A stretch of DNA of 64,000 bases from assembly GCF_004769525.1 (NCBI RefSeq), contig NZ_RQFT01000003.1, forward strand, positions 124,001 through 188,000, in the 5' to 3' direction. Both the position numbers and the translations under genes were made by a program. The notes beneath the pieces were generated by a model that did not search any database, had not been told where the DNA came from, and saw only the letters and a list, made by a program, of their open reading frames with translations. This stretch comes from Leptospira bouyouniensis (GTDB lineage: Bacteria; Spirochaetota; Leptospiria; Leptospirales; Leptospiraceae). Positions 27,629 to 37,171 of the stretch are shown piece by piece. Each line of letters begins with the position of its first letter. The stretch's first letter is position 1.

Positions 27629-28474
27629 TTAGTTTTGTATTCCCGGTAATTCCAAAACCTTATCCACTTCTTCCATAGGTTTCACAGGGATTTCGATTTT
27701 TTCGATTCGGATTTCGTGTACAAAATCGGGGTCTTCGAATCGATCTAAAATTGTAATCCTTCTAGGGTATTGTTTTCCGTTCCATGGTTCATAAAATCCG
27801 TATTTCAAAACACCTTGGTAAAAAGTAAATAACTCGCGATATGTGAATTCTAACCATTCTAATGCCCCACTTTTTTGTTCAAAATAACCAAGGTATTGGT
27901 CTGTATCCGCAGTGGCATTCATCTGAACAGATGTGAAATAAACAACTTCATATAGTTGGTCTAGTTTTTGTTTTTGTCCTGAATATTGTATGATGGGAAA
28001 GTTTTTCAGTTTCCATGGTAATGTCAGATACAATCGAAGTGATTCTAAATAAATTCTCACTTCTGTATCGTCACTGTATGCTTTTCCAGTATCTGCGGAA
28101 ATTTGGTAAGTTGATTTTTTTTCCAAACCATAGATGAGACCTTTTTTCTCTCCACCAAGAAACTCAACTTGCATTGCATCTGCTTCAAAATCCAGATGCA
28201 CTCTCATTCTTAATTCTGGTTCTTTTATTGGTGTAAAAAATCGAACAAAATTACTATGCCAAACATCTTTGATGATAAATTGAACTTGTTTGTACTCTTT
28301 CCAATCCCCAGGAGTTAATTCTTTGATCGGAGGGTTTGTAACAACTGCTAGTCCCTTCTTTTTCAAATCCTGATCCACTTTTTCGTAAGACAAATGAGGA
28401 GGTCTTAAGTCTGCAGTACCACATGATAAAAGTAACAAGAGTGAAAGTAGAATTAAATTTTTAGAGTGGAACAT
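27629..28474 (-). CDS. Hypothetical lipoprotein
   Basis: Unrecognised 281-residue protein with a clear lipoprotein signal (LILLSLLLLLSCGTA). The mature part is rich in beta-strand-like alternation and in Tyr, Phe and Lys, without a known domain. Starting at ATG 28474 (MFHSKN) gives a compact signal; 28483 is an in-frame alternative. It is followed by the paralogous lipoprotein pair only after the end of its own frame, in the same direction as those genes. Confidence 0.7.
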   Translation of the reverse strand: MFHSKNLILLSLLLLLSCGTADLRPPHLSYEKVDQDLKKKGLAVVTNPPIKELTPGDWKEYKQVQFIIKDVWHSNFVRFFTPIKEPELRMRVHLDFEADAMQVEFLGGEKKGLIYGLEKKSTYQISADTGKAYSDDTEVRIYLESLRLYLTLPWKLKNFPIIQYSGQKQKLDQLYEVVYFTSVQMNATADTDQYLGYFEQKSGALEWLEFTYRELFTFYQGVLKYGFYEPWNGKQYPRRITILDRFEDPDFVHEIRIEKIEIPVKPMEEVDKVLELPGIQN

Positions 28475-28483
28475 AGACACCAA

Positions 28484-28744
28484 AATGGATCAAAAACAAA
28501 TACCTGTCAATTGGGAAAGTGGTACAATGAAAATCGAAACCAAACAATGATTTACGGACTTAAAATTAAGTGGCAAATCTTAAAGGAAAACCTCAATTGA
28601 AATCGAGTAGGTCTTAATATAAATTTGATTCCGAAAGTATAAAAAACCTAAGATGATGAATACGAATTTATGAAAAGGGAACTTTAGTCGTAAGAAGAAG
28701 CTACGTCATTCGATCGAATGTAAGTGATTTTAGAGGAAGGCAAA
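28484..28744. other. Intergenic stretch with one palindrome, no gene seen
   Basis: Upstream region of the hypothetical lipoprotein gene. No supported reading frame. It contains the perfect 14-bp palindrome CATTCGATCGAATG at 28707-28720, about 230 bases before the lipoprotein start, a candidate operator or small cruciform. Confidence 0.4.
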
Positions 28745-28782
28745 GAAGAGAGAAAAGGTCGGAAACCCGACCCTCTCTTTCA
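28745..28782 (-). terminator. Intrinsic terminator of the phasin-like gene
   Basis: GGTCGG and CCGACC form a perfect 6-bp GC-rich stem around a 4-base loop, extended by GAGAG/CTCTC flanks. Read on the minus strand it is followed by TTTTCTCTC. It lies about 10 bases beyond the stop of the minus-strand phasin-like gene. Confidence 0.75.
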
Positions 28783-28792
28783 TAAATGATAA

Positions 28793-29164
28793 TTATGCTT
28801 TTGCAGCACCTGTTTTTTTGATCGATTCCGCTACTTCATTGATTTTCGCTTTTACGGATTCAATTTTTCCTTCAGGCATTTTTGCTTTGATTTCTTCAGC
28901 AATTTTGTTGTAGTTTTCTACGATTTTAGAACGAGTTTCATCGTAGTTTTTTCCAGCAACACTAGAGAATTCTTTAATGTCTGTTAGGATTTTGTCCACA
29001 GATTGGCGGATTTTTACTGATTCTTCAGTATTGTCCAAAGCACCTTTAGAAACTAACTCATTGTAAGTAGATTCCAATTGTGTTTTTGCTTTTTCTAAAC
29101 CTTCTTTTCCAGATTGAAAAAGACCGATTCCCGCGTTAAGAATGTCCATGATTTGTTTTTCCAT
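28793..29164 (-). CDS. Phasin-like protein
   Basis: A 123-residue, almost entirely helical amphipathic protein of the phasin superfamily (PhaI/PhaF type), which coats polyhydroxyalkanoate granules and keeps them dispersed. [20 protein letters not shown] at the start is the hydrophobic patch typical of this family; the rest has heptad-like Leu/Ile/Ala spacing and a Lys/Ala-rich end. It has a good ribosome site (CAGGAG), a strong terminator and two palindromes upstream, so it looks like an abundantly expressed monocistron. No PHA synthase is in the window. Confidence 0.75.
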   Translation of the reverse strand: MEKQIMDILNAGIGLFQSGKEGLEKAKTQLESTYNELVSKGALDNTEESVKIRQSVDKILTDIKEFSSVAGKNYDETRSKIVENYNKIAEEIKAKMPEGKIESVKAKINEVAESIKKTGAAKA

Positions 29165-29189
29165 AATTTAGCTCCTGGTTTTCACCTAT

Positions 29190-29204
29190 TTGTGCAATGC
29201 ACAA
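29190..29204. promoter_or_regulatory. Palindromic operator 1 upstream of phasin-like gene
   Basis: TTGTGCAATGCACAA, symmetric apart from the central base. It repeats 22 bases away (centre to centre), about two helical turns, consistent with two repressor dimers on one DNA face. TGCA-rich dyads upstream of phasin genes are the known sites of PhaR-type repressors (established in other bacteria); the binding protein here is inferred. Confidence 0.65.
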
Positions 29205-29212
29205 TACAGTTA

Positions 29213-29225
29213 TGTGCAATGCACA
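29213..29225. promoter_or_regulatory. Palindromic operator 2 upstream of phasin-like gene
   Basis: TGTGCAATGCACA, identical in its 13-base core to the site at 29191-29203. Both lie within 65 bases upstream of the phasin-like start, where the promoter should be. Confidence 0.65.
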
Positions 29226-29306
29226 AATTTAAACAAGTACTTTTTCTAGGATTTATCGGTTTTTTTAAATTTTTTTTAGCTTACGCTAGGGAACTTTGGC
29301 CTTTGT

Positions 29307-30608
29307 TCAATCAGTTACGATTTCTAATGCACTAATGGGTTCTTTTTGCTGTGCCATAATCGATTCCAAAAATTTCACGTAGGCTTCTCGTCCAGGGTAA
29401 GCAACTTGATTCACACCTGTCTTTACAGCCGCTTCTGCCACCGCAGGAGCTACATGGTATAACACACGTTCGTCTAACGGTTTTGGAATGATATAGTTTT
29501 CTCCAAATCGGATTTCAATTTCGTTATAAGCCTGGCAAACTTCAACAGGAACAGGGATTTTTGTGAGTTCACTGAGAGCATAGGCTGCCGCCAATTTCAT
29601 TTCCATGTTCACCACTTTGGCACGAACATCCAAAGCACCACGGAAGATAAATGGAAATCCGAGCACATTGTTCACTTGGTTTGGATAATCACTTCTACCT
29701 GTTGCCATGATTAGGTCTGGTCTTGCACGTTTCGCATCAGGATAAGGAATTTCAGGATCAGGATTGGCAAGAGCAAACATGATTGGTTTCTCCGCCATGG
29801 TTTTTACCATTGCTTCTGTCACAACATTGGCAACAGATACGCCAATGAAAAGGTCTGTCCCAGGAAAGATATCTTCTAATGTTTCTGCTTCTGTATTACG
29901 AACAAATGGAAGTTTGGATTCGTGAAGATTGGTTCGTTTATGATTGATCACACCACGTGAATCCAACATAAAAATGGATTCATGTTTCACTCCAATATGA
30001 GTTAACATCTCGGCTATGGAAATGGCCGCAGCCCCTGCTCCATTGATCACTACCTTTAAGTTTTCTGCTTTTTTGCCTGTGAGTTCAAGTGAATTGAGTA
30101 GTGCTGCCGTAGAGATGATTGCAGTTCCATGTTGGTCATCGTGGAATACAGGAATTTTCATACTTTCATCTAATGTTTTTTCGATATGAAAACATTCTGG
30201 TGCACGAATATCTTCTAAATTAATACCACCAAACGTTGGTTCGAGGGCTTTTACTATTGTGATGAATTTTTCAGGATCTGTTTCGTTGATTTCAATATCA
30301 AATACATCGATGCCTGCAAATTTTTTAAATAAGACAGCTTTTCCTTCCATCACTGGTTTGCCAGCGGAAGCACCAATGTTGCCAAGACCTAAAATGGCAG
30401 TTCCATTGGTGATGATCCCCACCAAGTTTCCTCGGTTGGTATACTCATAAACGAGATCAGGTTGTTTTTCAATTTCAAGGCAAGGGTATGCGACACCAGG
30501 AGAGTAAGCTAGTGACAGGTCGTAACTGTTCTCCGTTGGTTTTGTCGGAACTACTTTGGTTTTTCCTTTCGGAAACCTAGAGTGATACTCAAGCGCGTGA
30601 TTTTTCAT
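29307..30608 (-). CDS. Malic enzyme (NAD(P)-dependent, short MaeB-like form)
   Basis: Oxidative decarboxylation of malate to pyruvate in the cytoplasm, yielding NAD(P)H. The N-terminal catalytic domain has [31 protein letters not shown] and [11 protein letters not shown]. The Rossmann domain has [19 protein letters not shown]. At 433 residues it lacks the C-terminal phosphotransacetylase-like domain of E. coli MaeB. Coenzyme choice cannot be read. It lies upstream of and in the same direction as the phasin-like gene, but separated from it by the palindromes. Confidence 0.95.
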   Translation of the reverse strand: MKNHALEYHSRFPKGKTKVVPTKPTENSYDLSLAYSPGVAYPCLEIEKQPDLVYEYTNRGNLVGIITNGTAILGLGNIGASAGKPVMEGKAVLFKKFAGIDVFDIEINETDPEKFITIVKALEPTFGGINLEDIRAPECFHIEKTLDESMKIPVFHDDQHGTAIISTAALLNSLELTGKKAENLKVVINGAGAAAISIAEMLTHIGVKHESIFMLDSRGVINHKRTNLHESKLPFVRNTEAETLEDIFPGTDLFIGVSVANVVTEAMVKTMAEKPIMFALANPDPEIPYPDAKRARPDLIMATGRSDYPNQVNNVLGFPFIFRGALDVRAKVVNMEMKLAAAYALSELTKIPVPVEVCQAYNEIEIRFGENYIIPKPLDERVLYHVAPAVAEAAVKTGVNQVAYPGREAYVKFLESIMAQQKEPISALEIVTD

Positions 30609-30742
30609 GGTCTATTTTCCCATGATTTCTGATTCAATGGAAAATCCTAGAATAAATTGGAACCAATGACATCCAAAAAAGGTTGTCAGTTGTTCTATGT
30701 CCCTTTAGATAAAGTCCTCATCAAAGTCCCAAGGAGGGCATT

Positions 30743-31459
30743 TTGGAACTGGTTGGCGAATTTTTTGGAACAGCTGTTTTGATTTTATTAGGAGATGGTG
30801 TTGTCGCTGGTGTTTTATTAGAAAAATCCAAAGCCAAAGATGGTGGTTGGATTACGATCACCACTGCTTGGGCGCTTGCGGTTTGTTTTGGAGTCCTTGT
30901 CGCTAAAGCACTCGGTAGTCCTGGAGCCCATTTGAATCCTGCTGTCACATTCTCTGCTTGTATCCAATCGGGAGACTATTCTATCTTATTACCCTATTCC
31001 CTCGCACAAGTCTCGGGGGCTGCACTTGGAGCTTTTTTGGTGTATTTACACTACCTTCCCCATTGGAAGGAAACAAGGGACCCAGGAAAAATTTTGGCCG
31101 TTTTTTCTACAGAACCTGCCATCAAACACACTCTCTCGAATGTGATCAGTGAAGGGTTTGGAACTTTTTTACTCGTCCTGGGAATCCATGCCATTTTTTC
31201 TCCTTTGAATGGTGGTGCACCAGGCATTGCTGGCACTGGTTTTGTGGCTCTCCTTGTTTGGGCCATCGGATTATCAATGGGTGGAACTACTGGGTATGCG
31301 ATTAACCCTGCCCGTGACCTTGGTCCAAGGATCATCCATTCAATAGTAAAAATTCCCAATAAAGGGAATTCCGGTTGGAAGTATGCTTGGCTTCCCGTAG
31401 TGATTCCGTTAGTGGGTGGTGGTCTTGCTGCAGTTGTGATCCGTTGGGTAGTAGTATGA
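30743..31459 (+). CDS. glpF: Glycerol facilitator (MIP family)
   Basis: Six-helix membrane channel for glycerol and small polyols. Both NPA loops are present: HLNPAVTFSA and AINPARDLGPR. The Asp directly after the second NPA(R) motif is typical of aquaglyceroporins rather than water-only channels. The start is TTG 30743 with a strong AAGGAGG site five bases upstream, so a non-ATG start is well supported. Its stop overlaps the ATG of the TPR gene (ATGA). No glycerol kinase is adjacent. Confidence 0.92.
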   Translation: MELVGEFFGTAVLILLGDGVVAGVLLEKSKAKDGGWITITTAWALAVCFGVLVAKALGSPGAHLNPAVTFSACIQSGDYSILLPYSLAQVSGAALGAFLVYLHYLPHWKETRDPGKILAVFSTEPAIKHTLSNVISEGFGTFLLVLGIHAIFSPLNGGAPGIAGTGFVALLVWAIGLSMGGTTGYAINPARDLGPRIIHSIVKIPNKGNSGWKYAWLPVVIPLVGGGLAAVVIRWVVV

Positions 31460-32190
31460 AGGGATTCATTTCTGCACTATTACTCATTGGATTTTCAATT
31501 TACGGCCAATCTACAAACAAAGACCAATCGAAAATTGAATTAGAGAATTGTGCCAATGCATACAATGCAAAACAATTTAAACAAGCAATCCAATACTGTG
31601 ACGAAGCAATCAAACTTGATCCAAACAATGTAAATGCGATCGATATCCGGGGTTGGATCAAAGTCAATTTATACCAATATAATGACGCGATCAAAGATTT
31701 TGATTTGGCATTAAGTTTAGATCCTTCAAATTACCAAATTCATTTTAAAAAAGGTTATACATATTTTTATCTGAAAGAATATGAGAAGGCCATCTCTTCT
31801 CTCGATGAAGCAATAAAATTAAAACCAAACTATATCAATTCAACTTTTTATCGAGGTAAATCATTTCATAAATTAAATTTACTTAATAAGGCACAGAATG
31901 ATTTTGAATCCTGCTTAAAAATAGATCCAAACTGGGTGGAAGCCCTTGTCGAAACAGCTGTGATTTTTTCCAAAAATAAAGAATTCAAAAAAGCTAATGA
32001 AACCTTTACTCAAATCATTTCCTTGGATAGCCAAAATGCATTTTCATTCTACAACCGAGGAGTGATTCTTTTGACCATTTTAAAGGAAGGGGAAGACTAC
32101 GAAACGAAAGGATGTTCCGATTTAAAAATTGCGACGGAACTCGGTTATCCGAATGCTTCAAATGCCTACCAACAACTCTGTTCTATATAA
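31456..32190 (+). CDS. Exported tetratricopeptide repeat protein
   Basis: A 244-residue periplasmic or surface TPR protein. Signal peptide MKGFISALLLIGFSIYGQ, then about six 34-residue TPR units; for example AIQYCDEAIKLDPNNVNAID, AIKDFDLALSLDPSNYQIHF and AISSLDEAIKLKPNYINSTF show the repeat-B/loop pattern. ATG 31456 overlaps the glycerol facilitator stop. TPRs mediate protein contacts; partner unknown. Confidence 0.85.
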   Translation: MKGFISALLLIGFSIYGQSTNKDQSKIELENCANAYNAKQFKQAIQYCDEAIKLDPNNVNAIDIRGWIKVNLYQYNDAIKDFDLALSLDPSNYQIHFKKGYTYFYLKEYEKAISSLDEAIKLKPNYINSTFYRGKSFHKLNLLNKAQNDFESCLKIDPNWVEALVETAVIFSKNKEFKKANETFTQIISLDSQNAFSFYNRGVILLTILKEGEDYETKGCSDLKIATELGYPNASNAYQQLCSI

Positions 32191-32220
32191 AATATACGTT
32201 AAGAAGAATAGGATTTTTTT

Positions 32221-32976
32221 ATGTTCAAACACCTTCTCCTCATCTCATCTTTTTTCCTTCTTTGTTTTCCCATTAGTTCAGATGATTCCGAACCAACCTT
32301 AGATTGTCGGAATACTATACGGCCTAGTTTTCCAGCCAAACGAGTTTTGATGGTTCATGTAGACACCAATCAAAAAGTTGGCGATTCTCTGCAAGCAGGA
32401 CAGGTTGCAGGGACTATGACACCTTTGCCAGAAGTTATCTCAAAAAAATTTGAAACTCAATTTAGAACCGCAGAACAATTATATGCTGAAAAAAAATTCA
32501 ATGAAGCTGTCGCTGTCTTAGAACCAACAGTTAAAGTTGAAAAAAATAATCCTTTTTTGTGGAATCTTTATGGGAGAGCCTTATATGCAGCCAATCGTAA
32601 AAAGGAAAGTTTTGTCGCCTATCAAACCTTACTTTCGATTATAGATGCAGATGAAACATATTTTGAAGATGGTTCACCTAATTTGGTCGTTTTAGATGCA
32701 TGGTTTTTGGAAGCGTATTGGAAAATTAGTACACTTTACCTTGACCAAGGAGAGTATGCTAAATCGATTTTCTATAATCGAAAAATGCTCGATGTAGTGA
32801 CATATGCAAACAAACATTATGATCCAGAAAAAATGATTTATAATGTTTCTGCATTAAGTTACCTTGCGGAGGCATATTATTTTTTAAAAATAAAAGAAGC
32901 AAACCAATATTATGCTTGTGAAACGTTGAAGTTAGATAAAGACAATCAATATGTTTTTCAGTTTTTATTGCTGTAG
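32221..32976 (+). CDS. Exported TPR-like protein
   Basis: Second secreted repeat protein, 251 residues, 30 bases after the previous one. Signal peptide MFKHLLLISSFFLLCFPISS. Residues about 80-250 contain diverged TPR helices (LYAEKKFNEAVAVLEPTVKV, LDQGEYAKSIFYNRKMLDVV). A single hydrophobic motif-free N-terminal domain precedes them. Probably co-transcribed with the previous gene. Confidence 0.78.
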   Translation: MFKHLLLISSFFLLCFPISSDDSEPTLDCRNTIRPSFPAKRVLMVHVDTNQKVGDSLQAGQVAGTMTPLPEVISKKFETQFRTAEQLYAEKKFNEAVAVLEPTVKVEKNNPFLWNLYGRALYAANRKKESFVAYQTLLSIIDADETYFEDGSPNLVVLDAWFLEAYWKISTLYLDQGEYAKSIFYNRKMLDVVTYANKHYDPEKMIYNVSALSYLAEAYYFLKIKEANQYYACETLKLDKDNQYVFQFLLL

Positions 32977-33230
32977 AAAAAAGATTAGAATTGGATTTTA
33001 AATGTTAGGCTGATAACAAAGAATTCTTTAAACAATTCCAATTCTTACTTACTCTAATATATTCTCGAAAAACTTCCAAAATATCATTATCTTAGGATCT
33101 GCAGAAATATGAACTTTTTTTAATAAAATCCTCCGTAATTTTTTTTTAGATTTGAATCAACTTCGATCATAATTCATATTATGCATCACTAAAATAGTTT
33201 CCCCTAGCAGTAAACTGGAAAGGTAATCTT

Positions 33231-33953
33231 ATGAAAAAAACAATTTATTTTCTTGTTTTCTCGTTTTGTATTGTGAGTAATTTATTTGCTCAAGAATCAA
33301 GATATAAAGCATTAACAGATGTTTCCACGGGAGAAGAACTGAATCTTTTTTTAAGTTATTATTATACAAATTCAAATTTAGATTTAGTTCCGAAAGCGTT
33401 ACGTTATATACACATTAAAAAAATTAATTCTAACAAAGAAACAGAAAGACATATTGTTCCATTCTTTGCACAGGTTTTTAAAGCCAATGATGATAAAATA
33501 CCTTCTTGGTTTGAAGAATTACAAAATTTAACAGATGATGATATGTATATTTTTTCGCATGCTCTGTTTCTATCCGGAGGATCTAATGCAAAAAAAGTAA
33601 TACAAAAGTTTCTAGACTCCACAGACAATGATGAGCTAAAACAAGTCCTAACAAAATTATCATCCGATCGACAAGCAATTGATTTGAGGACTATCCCACT
33701 CACGAATCCCGTATATCTAGATATGATTTGGAGTTCCTTTTTTGCTACAGGAGATGTTTCCTATCTTGATCGATTAATTTTGGCAACAGATTCGAATAAA
33801 AAAACAGTGGATGAAATTCTAATTTACTCAGCGGCAAGGTGGTCACTTAAGGCAGTCGCAAAGGATCATAAAAAAGTTTTCGATTTTTGTATTAGCAAAA
33901 AAAGTAAATATTCGAAAGATATCAATGCTTTTTTAAATGATATTGAATCATAA
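33231..33953 (+). CDS. Hypothetical exported protein
   Basis: 240-residue protein with a signal peptide (MKKTIYFLVFSFCIVSNLFA). No domain recognised with certainty. IPLTNPVYLDMIWSSFFATG followed by AARWSLKA resembles a conserved hypothetical family I have seen in proteobacteria, so it is unlikely to be a chance frame. AAAGG precedes the start. About 250 AT-rich bases without features separate it from the TPR gene. Confidence 0.7.
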   Translation: MKKTIYFLVFSFCIVSNLFAQESRYKALTDVSTGEELNLFLSYYYTNSNLDLVPKALRYIHIKKINSNKETERHIVPFFAQVFKANDDKIPSWFEELQNLTDDDMYIFSHALFLSGGSNAKKVIQKFLDSTDNDELKQVLTKLSSDRQAIDLRTIPLTNPVYLDMIWSSFFATGDVSYLDRLILATDSNKKTVDEILIYSAARWSLKAVAKDHKKVFDFCISKKSKYSKDINAFLNDIES

Positions 33954-34036
33954 CTATTACTTAAAATTATTATCCGATTAATCGTACTTTCATGTCCAGA
34001 AAAGTACTCAGAAAAAAAATTGTTAAAATGTAATGT

Positions 34037-34474
34037 CTAATTCTGAATCTTCTGAAACAAAACGCATGCTGGTAATTGATTCATTTTTCCAGTTTGCAAA
34101 TCTTTACAACTAGATGCCATTACCTGTTTGTAGCATTCCTTAAAAGTAGATTGGATTTGGATTGGATCACTACCAATGAGTTTATAAGCATTACTTTCTC
34201 GAAATCGTTTTTGACAATTGGATTCTTCCAATCGGCTTTCCGTAAATTTTTTTAAGTTTTCTGGAATAGAATTCCATTCCGCATCTGCACATTCTCGAAA
34301 TTTTTTACAAAGTTCTGAAGTCAATGTTAATGACTCATTCTGCCATTCAATATGATTGATTCCTTTTTCTTTTTTACAGGAAGAAAGTTGGCACAATAAG
34401 AAAAGTAAAATGATAAAAACGAAGGATGTATTAGGATATGTTTTGAACTTGGATCGATTGAGAAATGAATTCAT
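34037..34474 (-). CDS. Small Cys-rich lipoprotein
   Basis: 145 residues with an N-terminal signal ending at LSSC (lipobox, about Cys33). The mature part contains six to seven cysteines in C-x3-6-C pairs (LCKKFRECAD, CYKQVMASSC), as in several small Leptospira-specific lipoprotein families with disulfide-linked helices. Function unknown. It follows the MotB operon in the same direction, 68 bases beyond the MotB start region boundary on the other side. Confidence 0.65.
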   Translation of the reverse strand: MNSFLNRSKFKTYPNTSFVFIILLFLLCQLSSCKKEKGINHIEWQNESLTLTSELCKKFRECADAEWNSIPENLKKFTESRLEESNCQKRFRESNAYKLIGSDPIQIQSTFKECYKQVMASSCKDLQTGKMNQLPACVLFQKIQN

Positions 34475-34542
34475 TGAAAAAGACCTTTAATACTTCATAT
34501 AAGTAAATCTCGAAAAAATTGCAATACGTTAATTTTATCGAT

Positions 34543-35280
34543 CTATTTGGTTGTGTCTGCCGTTTCTTTTTTACGTATCAAAATTTCAATCCGTTCTTCA
34601 TTTGCTTTTTTTTCAGGTGTATCTGAAGTTTTTGATTTTTGGAACATCGCATAACCTTGCACAGACACTTGTTCTTTGGGAATTCCATATTCGTTTACTA
34701 ATTTTTCTGCAAGTAGTGATGCTCGATTAGAGTGGTAATCCCAAGAGTTTTGGAATTTGGATTTATCGATTTGAGATTCATATGGGATATGAACACGGAC
34801 AACAATATCGATATCCATTCCTTTGGATAAGACAGCCAATTGTTCAAAAGCAAATTTGAGATCTGGATCTGTTTTTAATACATCATCCGATGCAAGGTCG
34901 GAGCCCGCAAAAGTTAATTTTAACTCTTCTGTTTCCGCAAGACCTAGTTTTAATTTTGCTTTTTCTTTCAGTGTTTTAAGAGCAAAGCCAATTCGTTCCC
35001 AGAGACGGAAAACTTCCGATTTTGGAACCATTGTATCATCTTCCAAAATTCCAGAACCACCGTCTAGAAGTGCACCGACAGAACTTACATTCAATCCAAA
35101 TCCTCGTTTGATGTCTTTTGCGACTTCATTCAATCGTTTGGAGTCAACCTTACTGACTGCATAAAGAATGATAAACAATCCTAAAAGGAGTGTAATCATA
35201 TCCGCATAAGTTAATAACCAACGATCATTTGATTCTACATGTTTATCTTCTTTGGAAACAAAACGGGAACGTCTTCTCAT
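34543..35280 (-). CDS. motB: MotB-like peptidoglycan-binding motor protein
   Basis: Stator-type protein of 245 residues. One N-terminal helix (WLLTYADMITLLLGLFIILY, residues 21-40) carries the proton-path Asp27. A plug-like amphipathic segment follows, and an OmpA/MotB domain at about 150-240 (YHSNRASLLAEKLVNEYGIP and NEERIEILI) binds peptidoglycan. No motA is adjacent, so it may pair with a MotA encoded elsewhere. Its start overlaps the stop of the upstream gene (ATGA). Confidence 0.88.
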   Translation of the reverse strand: MRRRSRFVSKEDKHVESNDRWLLTYADMITLLLGLFIILYAVSKVDSKRLNEVAKDIKRGFGLNVSSVGALLDGGSGILEDDTMVPKSEVFRLWERIGFALKTLKEKAKLKLGLAETEELKLTFAGSDLASDDVLKTDPDLKFAFEQLAVLSKGMDIDIVVRVHIPYESQIDKSKFQNSWDYHSNRASLLAEKLVNEYGIPKEQVSVQGYAMFQKSKTSDTPEKKANEERIEILIRKKETADTTK

Positions 35281-35930
35281 GATTCCTCTTTCAGTGATGG
35301 AAAGGCTTTAAATAAAAAATCCCACTCTTTTTCTTGGACTAACGCATAAAATTCATCGAATAACGCCTGATTGACTGGCAACGTTGCATAATATCCTTGT
35401 TCCACTTTTTTAAAAAGAGGGTATACCCCGAGTAATTTTGACATCATGGCTGCTGGCTTAATGATATAAGCGCTGACTGGTTTATGAGCAAGTTCAAAAA
35501 ACTTCTTTAAATTAAACAAGACAACCTCCAATTGTTTTTTGCGAACATCCCTTTTGTCCAATTCACAAAATAATTGAAAGTATTCTTCTTGGTTAATTTC
35601 ATTACCAAATACCCAACCTTTAGAAACTAATAATTTTGCCATCTCGATATCTAATTCGTCAGTAATAGAATTTAATTCCATCAGACGTTCGATACTTTCT
35701 CGAGTTCCTTCCTTTAACATATTTTTGACTTTGCCATAGGTTTGGAACGCTAAGGATTCCCATTCTTCCTTTCCATCTAAATTATAAACTGTTTCAAAGA
35801 AAAACTTCGCCATCGCAATCGTTTCAGATCGGTGGAAAAAATCATAATAGAACATATGAAATCGTTCCACTTGCGCGCGAACAATCTCCCTCCTTGCCAC
35901 TAAGATTTCTTCTGATAAATTTTGGTTCAT
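35277..35930 (-). CDS. Conserved hypothetical protein, FFLEELY-like motif
   Basis: A soluble helical protein of 217 residues without a signal. RFHMFYYDFFHRSETIAMAK followed by FFFETVYNLDGK resembles the proteobacterial FFLEELY-motif proteins; this is a tentative match. It overlaps MotB by four bases downstream and the lipoprotein gene by four bases upstream, so the three are tightly coupled. A role linked to MotB is inferred from position only. Confidence 0.68.
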   Translation of the reverse strand: MNQNLSEEILVARREIVRAQVERFHMFYYDFFHRSETIAMAKFFFETVYNLDGKEEWESLAFQTYGKVKNMLKEGTRESIERLMELNSITDELDIEMAKLLVSKGWVFGNEINQEEYFQLFCELDKRDVRKKQLEVVLFNLKKFFELAHKPVSAYIIKPAAMMSKLLGVYPLFKKVEQGYYATLPVNQALFDEFYALVQEKEWDFLFKAFPSLKEES

Positions 35931-37075
35931 GGATTAGAGATGCCATTTAATAAATAAGATGGAAAACCTTGTTGGTCTCTTTCAAATGGCGCGATTGAAT
36001 ATTGATTGGGAATCGAAATGATTTCTTGGTAAAATTTATATGTGGAACGAAATAAAATTCGAGGTGGATCAGTCGAACTTGGTGTATAATAAAATTTTAT
36101 ACCATAACGAAAGTTATTCGCCCAACCTTCTTTAGTCACTTCTAGGAGTGGGTATTCTGCTGGAATCTTTTTATTTTGCACAACGTTATATACAATATCT
36201 CCCTTTTTATACAAACGAACTCCTTGTGTTTCATTTGCTAATCGAAGTGAACCAGCTTCAGGAAAAGAGAGAGATAAATACGTTAAGCTTACATAATTGC
36301 CTCGGTTCTTTAGTTGTAATGTAACAAGAGATTCTTTTCCTTTTTCAAACTTTGGTTCTACATCTAAAGATACAAATGAAGGAACAGGTTGCATGGGAAG
36401 GTTTGCAATCATTTCCCAACCATTAAAAACAAATTCTTGCGAATAATTGGGATTTGTTGGAAATATTCGAAAAGACTTTTCTTTAGCACTGTATTCAAAC
36501 TCAACACGTTTGCTACGTTTTAATTCTTCGTGTTCTTTTAACTGGTAACCGTCCCAAATCTTTTTTCCCTTACGATATCCCATTGGAACCGAAAACAAAC
36601 CTAACGGTGGTTCTTCGGACAAAACTTCTAAAAAGACAGAATTAAAATTATCCCCAGGCAGTTCCGCCAAAACAATCCGCCTCAAACAATCACCAGCAAA
36701 CGTTGGTTTTTCTTTTCCAGAAATTGAGCCGGCCAACCATTTGTTTTGTTTGCCGTCGTAATACATAGGCCCTAAATCTTTTAGAAAAAATTCTAACTTC
36801 CATAAAAAAGTCCAAATAGAACCTTCTTTGCGAAATGCTGACAATACTTCACTTTGCCCAGCCTGGAACAAAACAAGTGTTTCCATTTCAGGTGCTTCAT
36901 CTAAATTGATTTGTTTTTGGCCAAGGATCCGGATGGGTTCTCCTTCTTCTTTGCCATACACAGAAACTCGGATTTCCTTTTCGGAAGGGTGTTCTTTCTG
37001 AGAACAAAACGGAAAGAATAGGAGAAGATAAAAGACAAATGACAAGGAATAGAAGGAAGAACGGTAAAAATTCAT
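35927..37075 (-). CDS. Hypothetical lipoprotein heading the MotB operon
   Basis: 382 residues from ATG 37075 (MNFYRSSFYS). The hydrophobic leader ends in FFPFC, a candidate lipobox. The mature part is beta-rich with no recognised domain; a segment near FAGDCLRRIVLAELPGDNFN and a C-terminal region with LVTLQLKNRGNYVSLTYLSL suggest an immunoglobulin-like fold. I rejected the upstream start at 37114 because it adds a non-signal stretch. Divergent from tmRNA. Confidence 0.65.
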   Translation of the reverse strand: MNFYRSSFYSLSFVFYLLLFFPFCSQKEHPSEKEIRVSVYGKEEGEPIRILGQKQINLDEAPEMETLVLFQAGQSEVLSAFRKEGSIWTFLWKLEFFLKDLGPMYYDGKQNKWLAGSISGKEKPTFAGDCLRRIVLAELPGDNFNSVFLEVLSEEPPLGLFSVPMGYRKGKKIWDGYQLKEHEELKRSKRVEFEYSAKEKSFRIFPTNPNYSQEFVFNGWEMIANLPMQPVPSFVSLDVEPKFEKGKESLVTLQLKNRGNYVSLTYLSLSFPEAGSLRLANETQGVRLYKKGDIVYNVVQNKKIPAEYPLLEVTKEGWANNFRYGIKFYYTPSSTDPPRILFRSTYKFYQEIISIPNQYSIAPFERDQQGFPSYLLNGISNP

Positions 37076-37171
37076 AGAATACAAACATTCCAGCACACTA
37101 AAACCCCAATTCAACCTTTTTTGCTTTTCGGTACAATTCGGACGATTATCATCGTCTAAGTAATAAGAATT

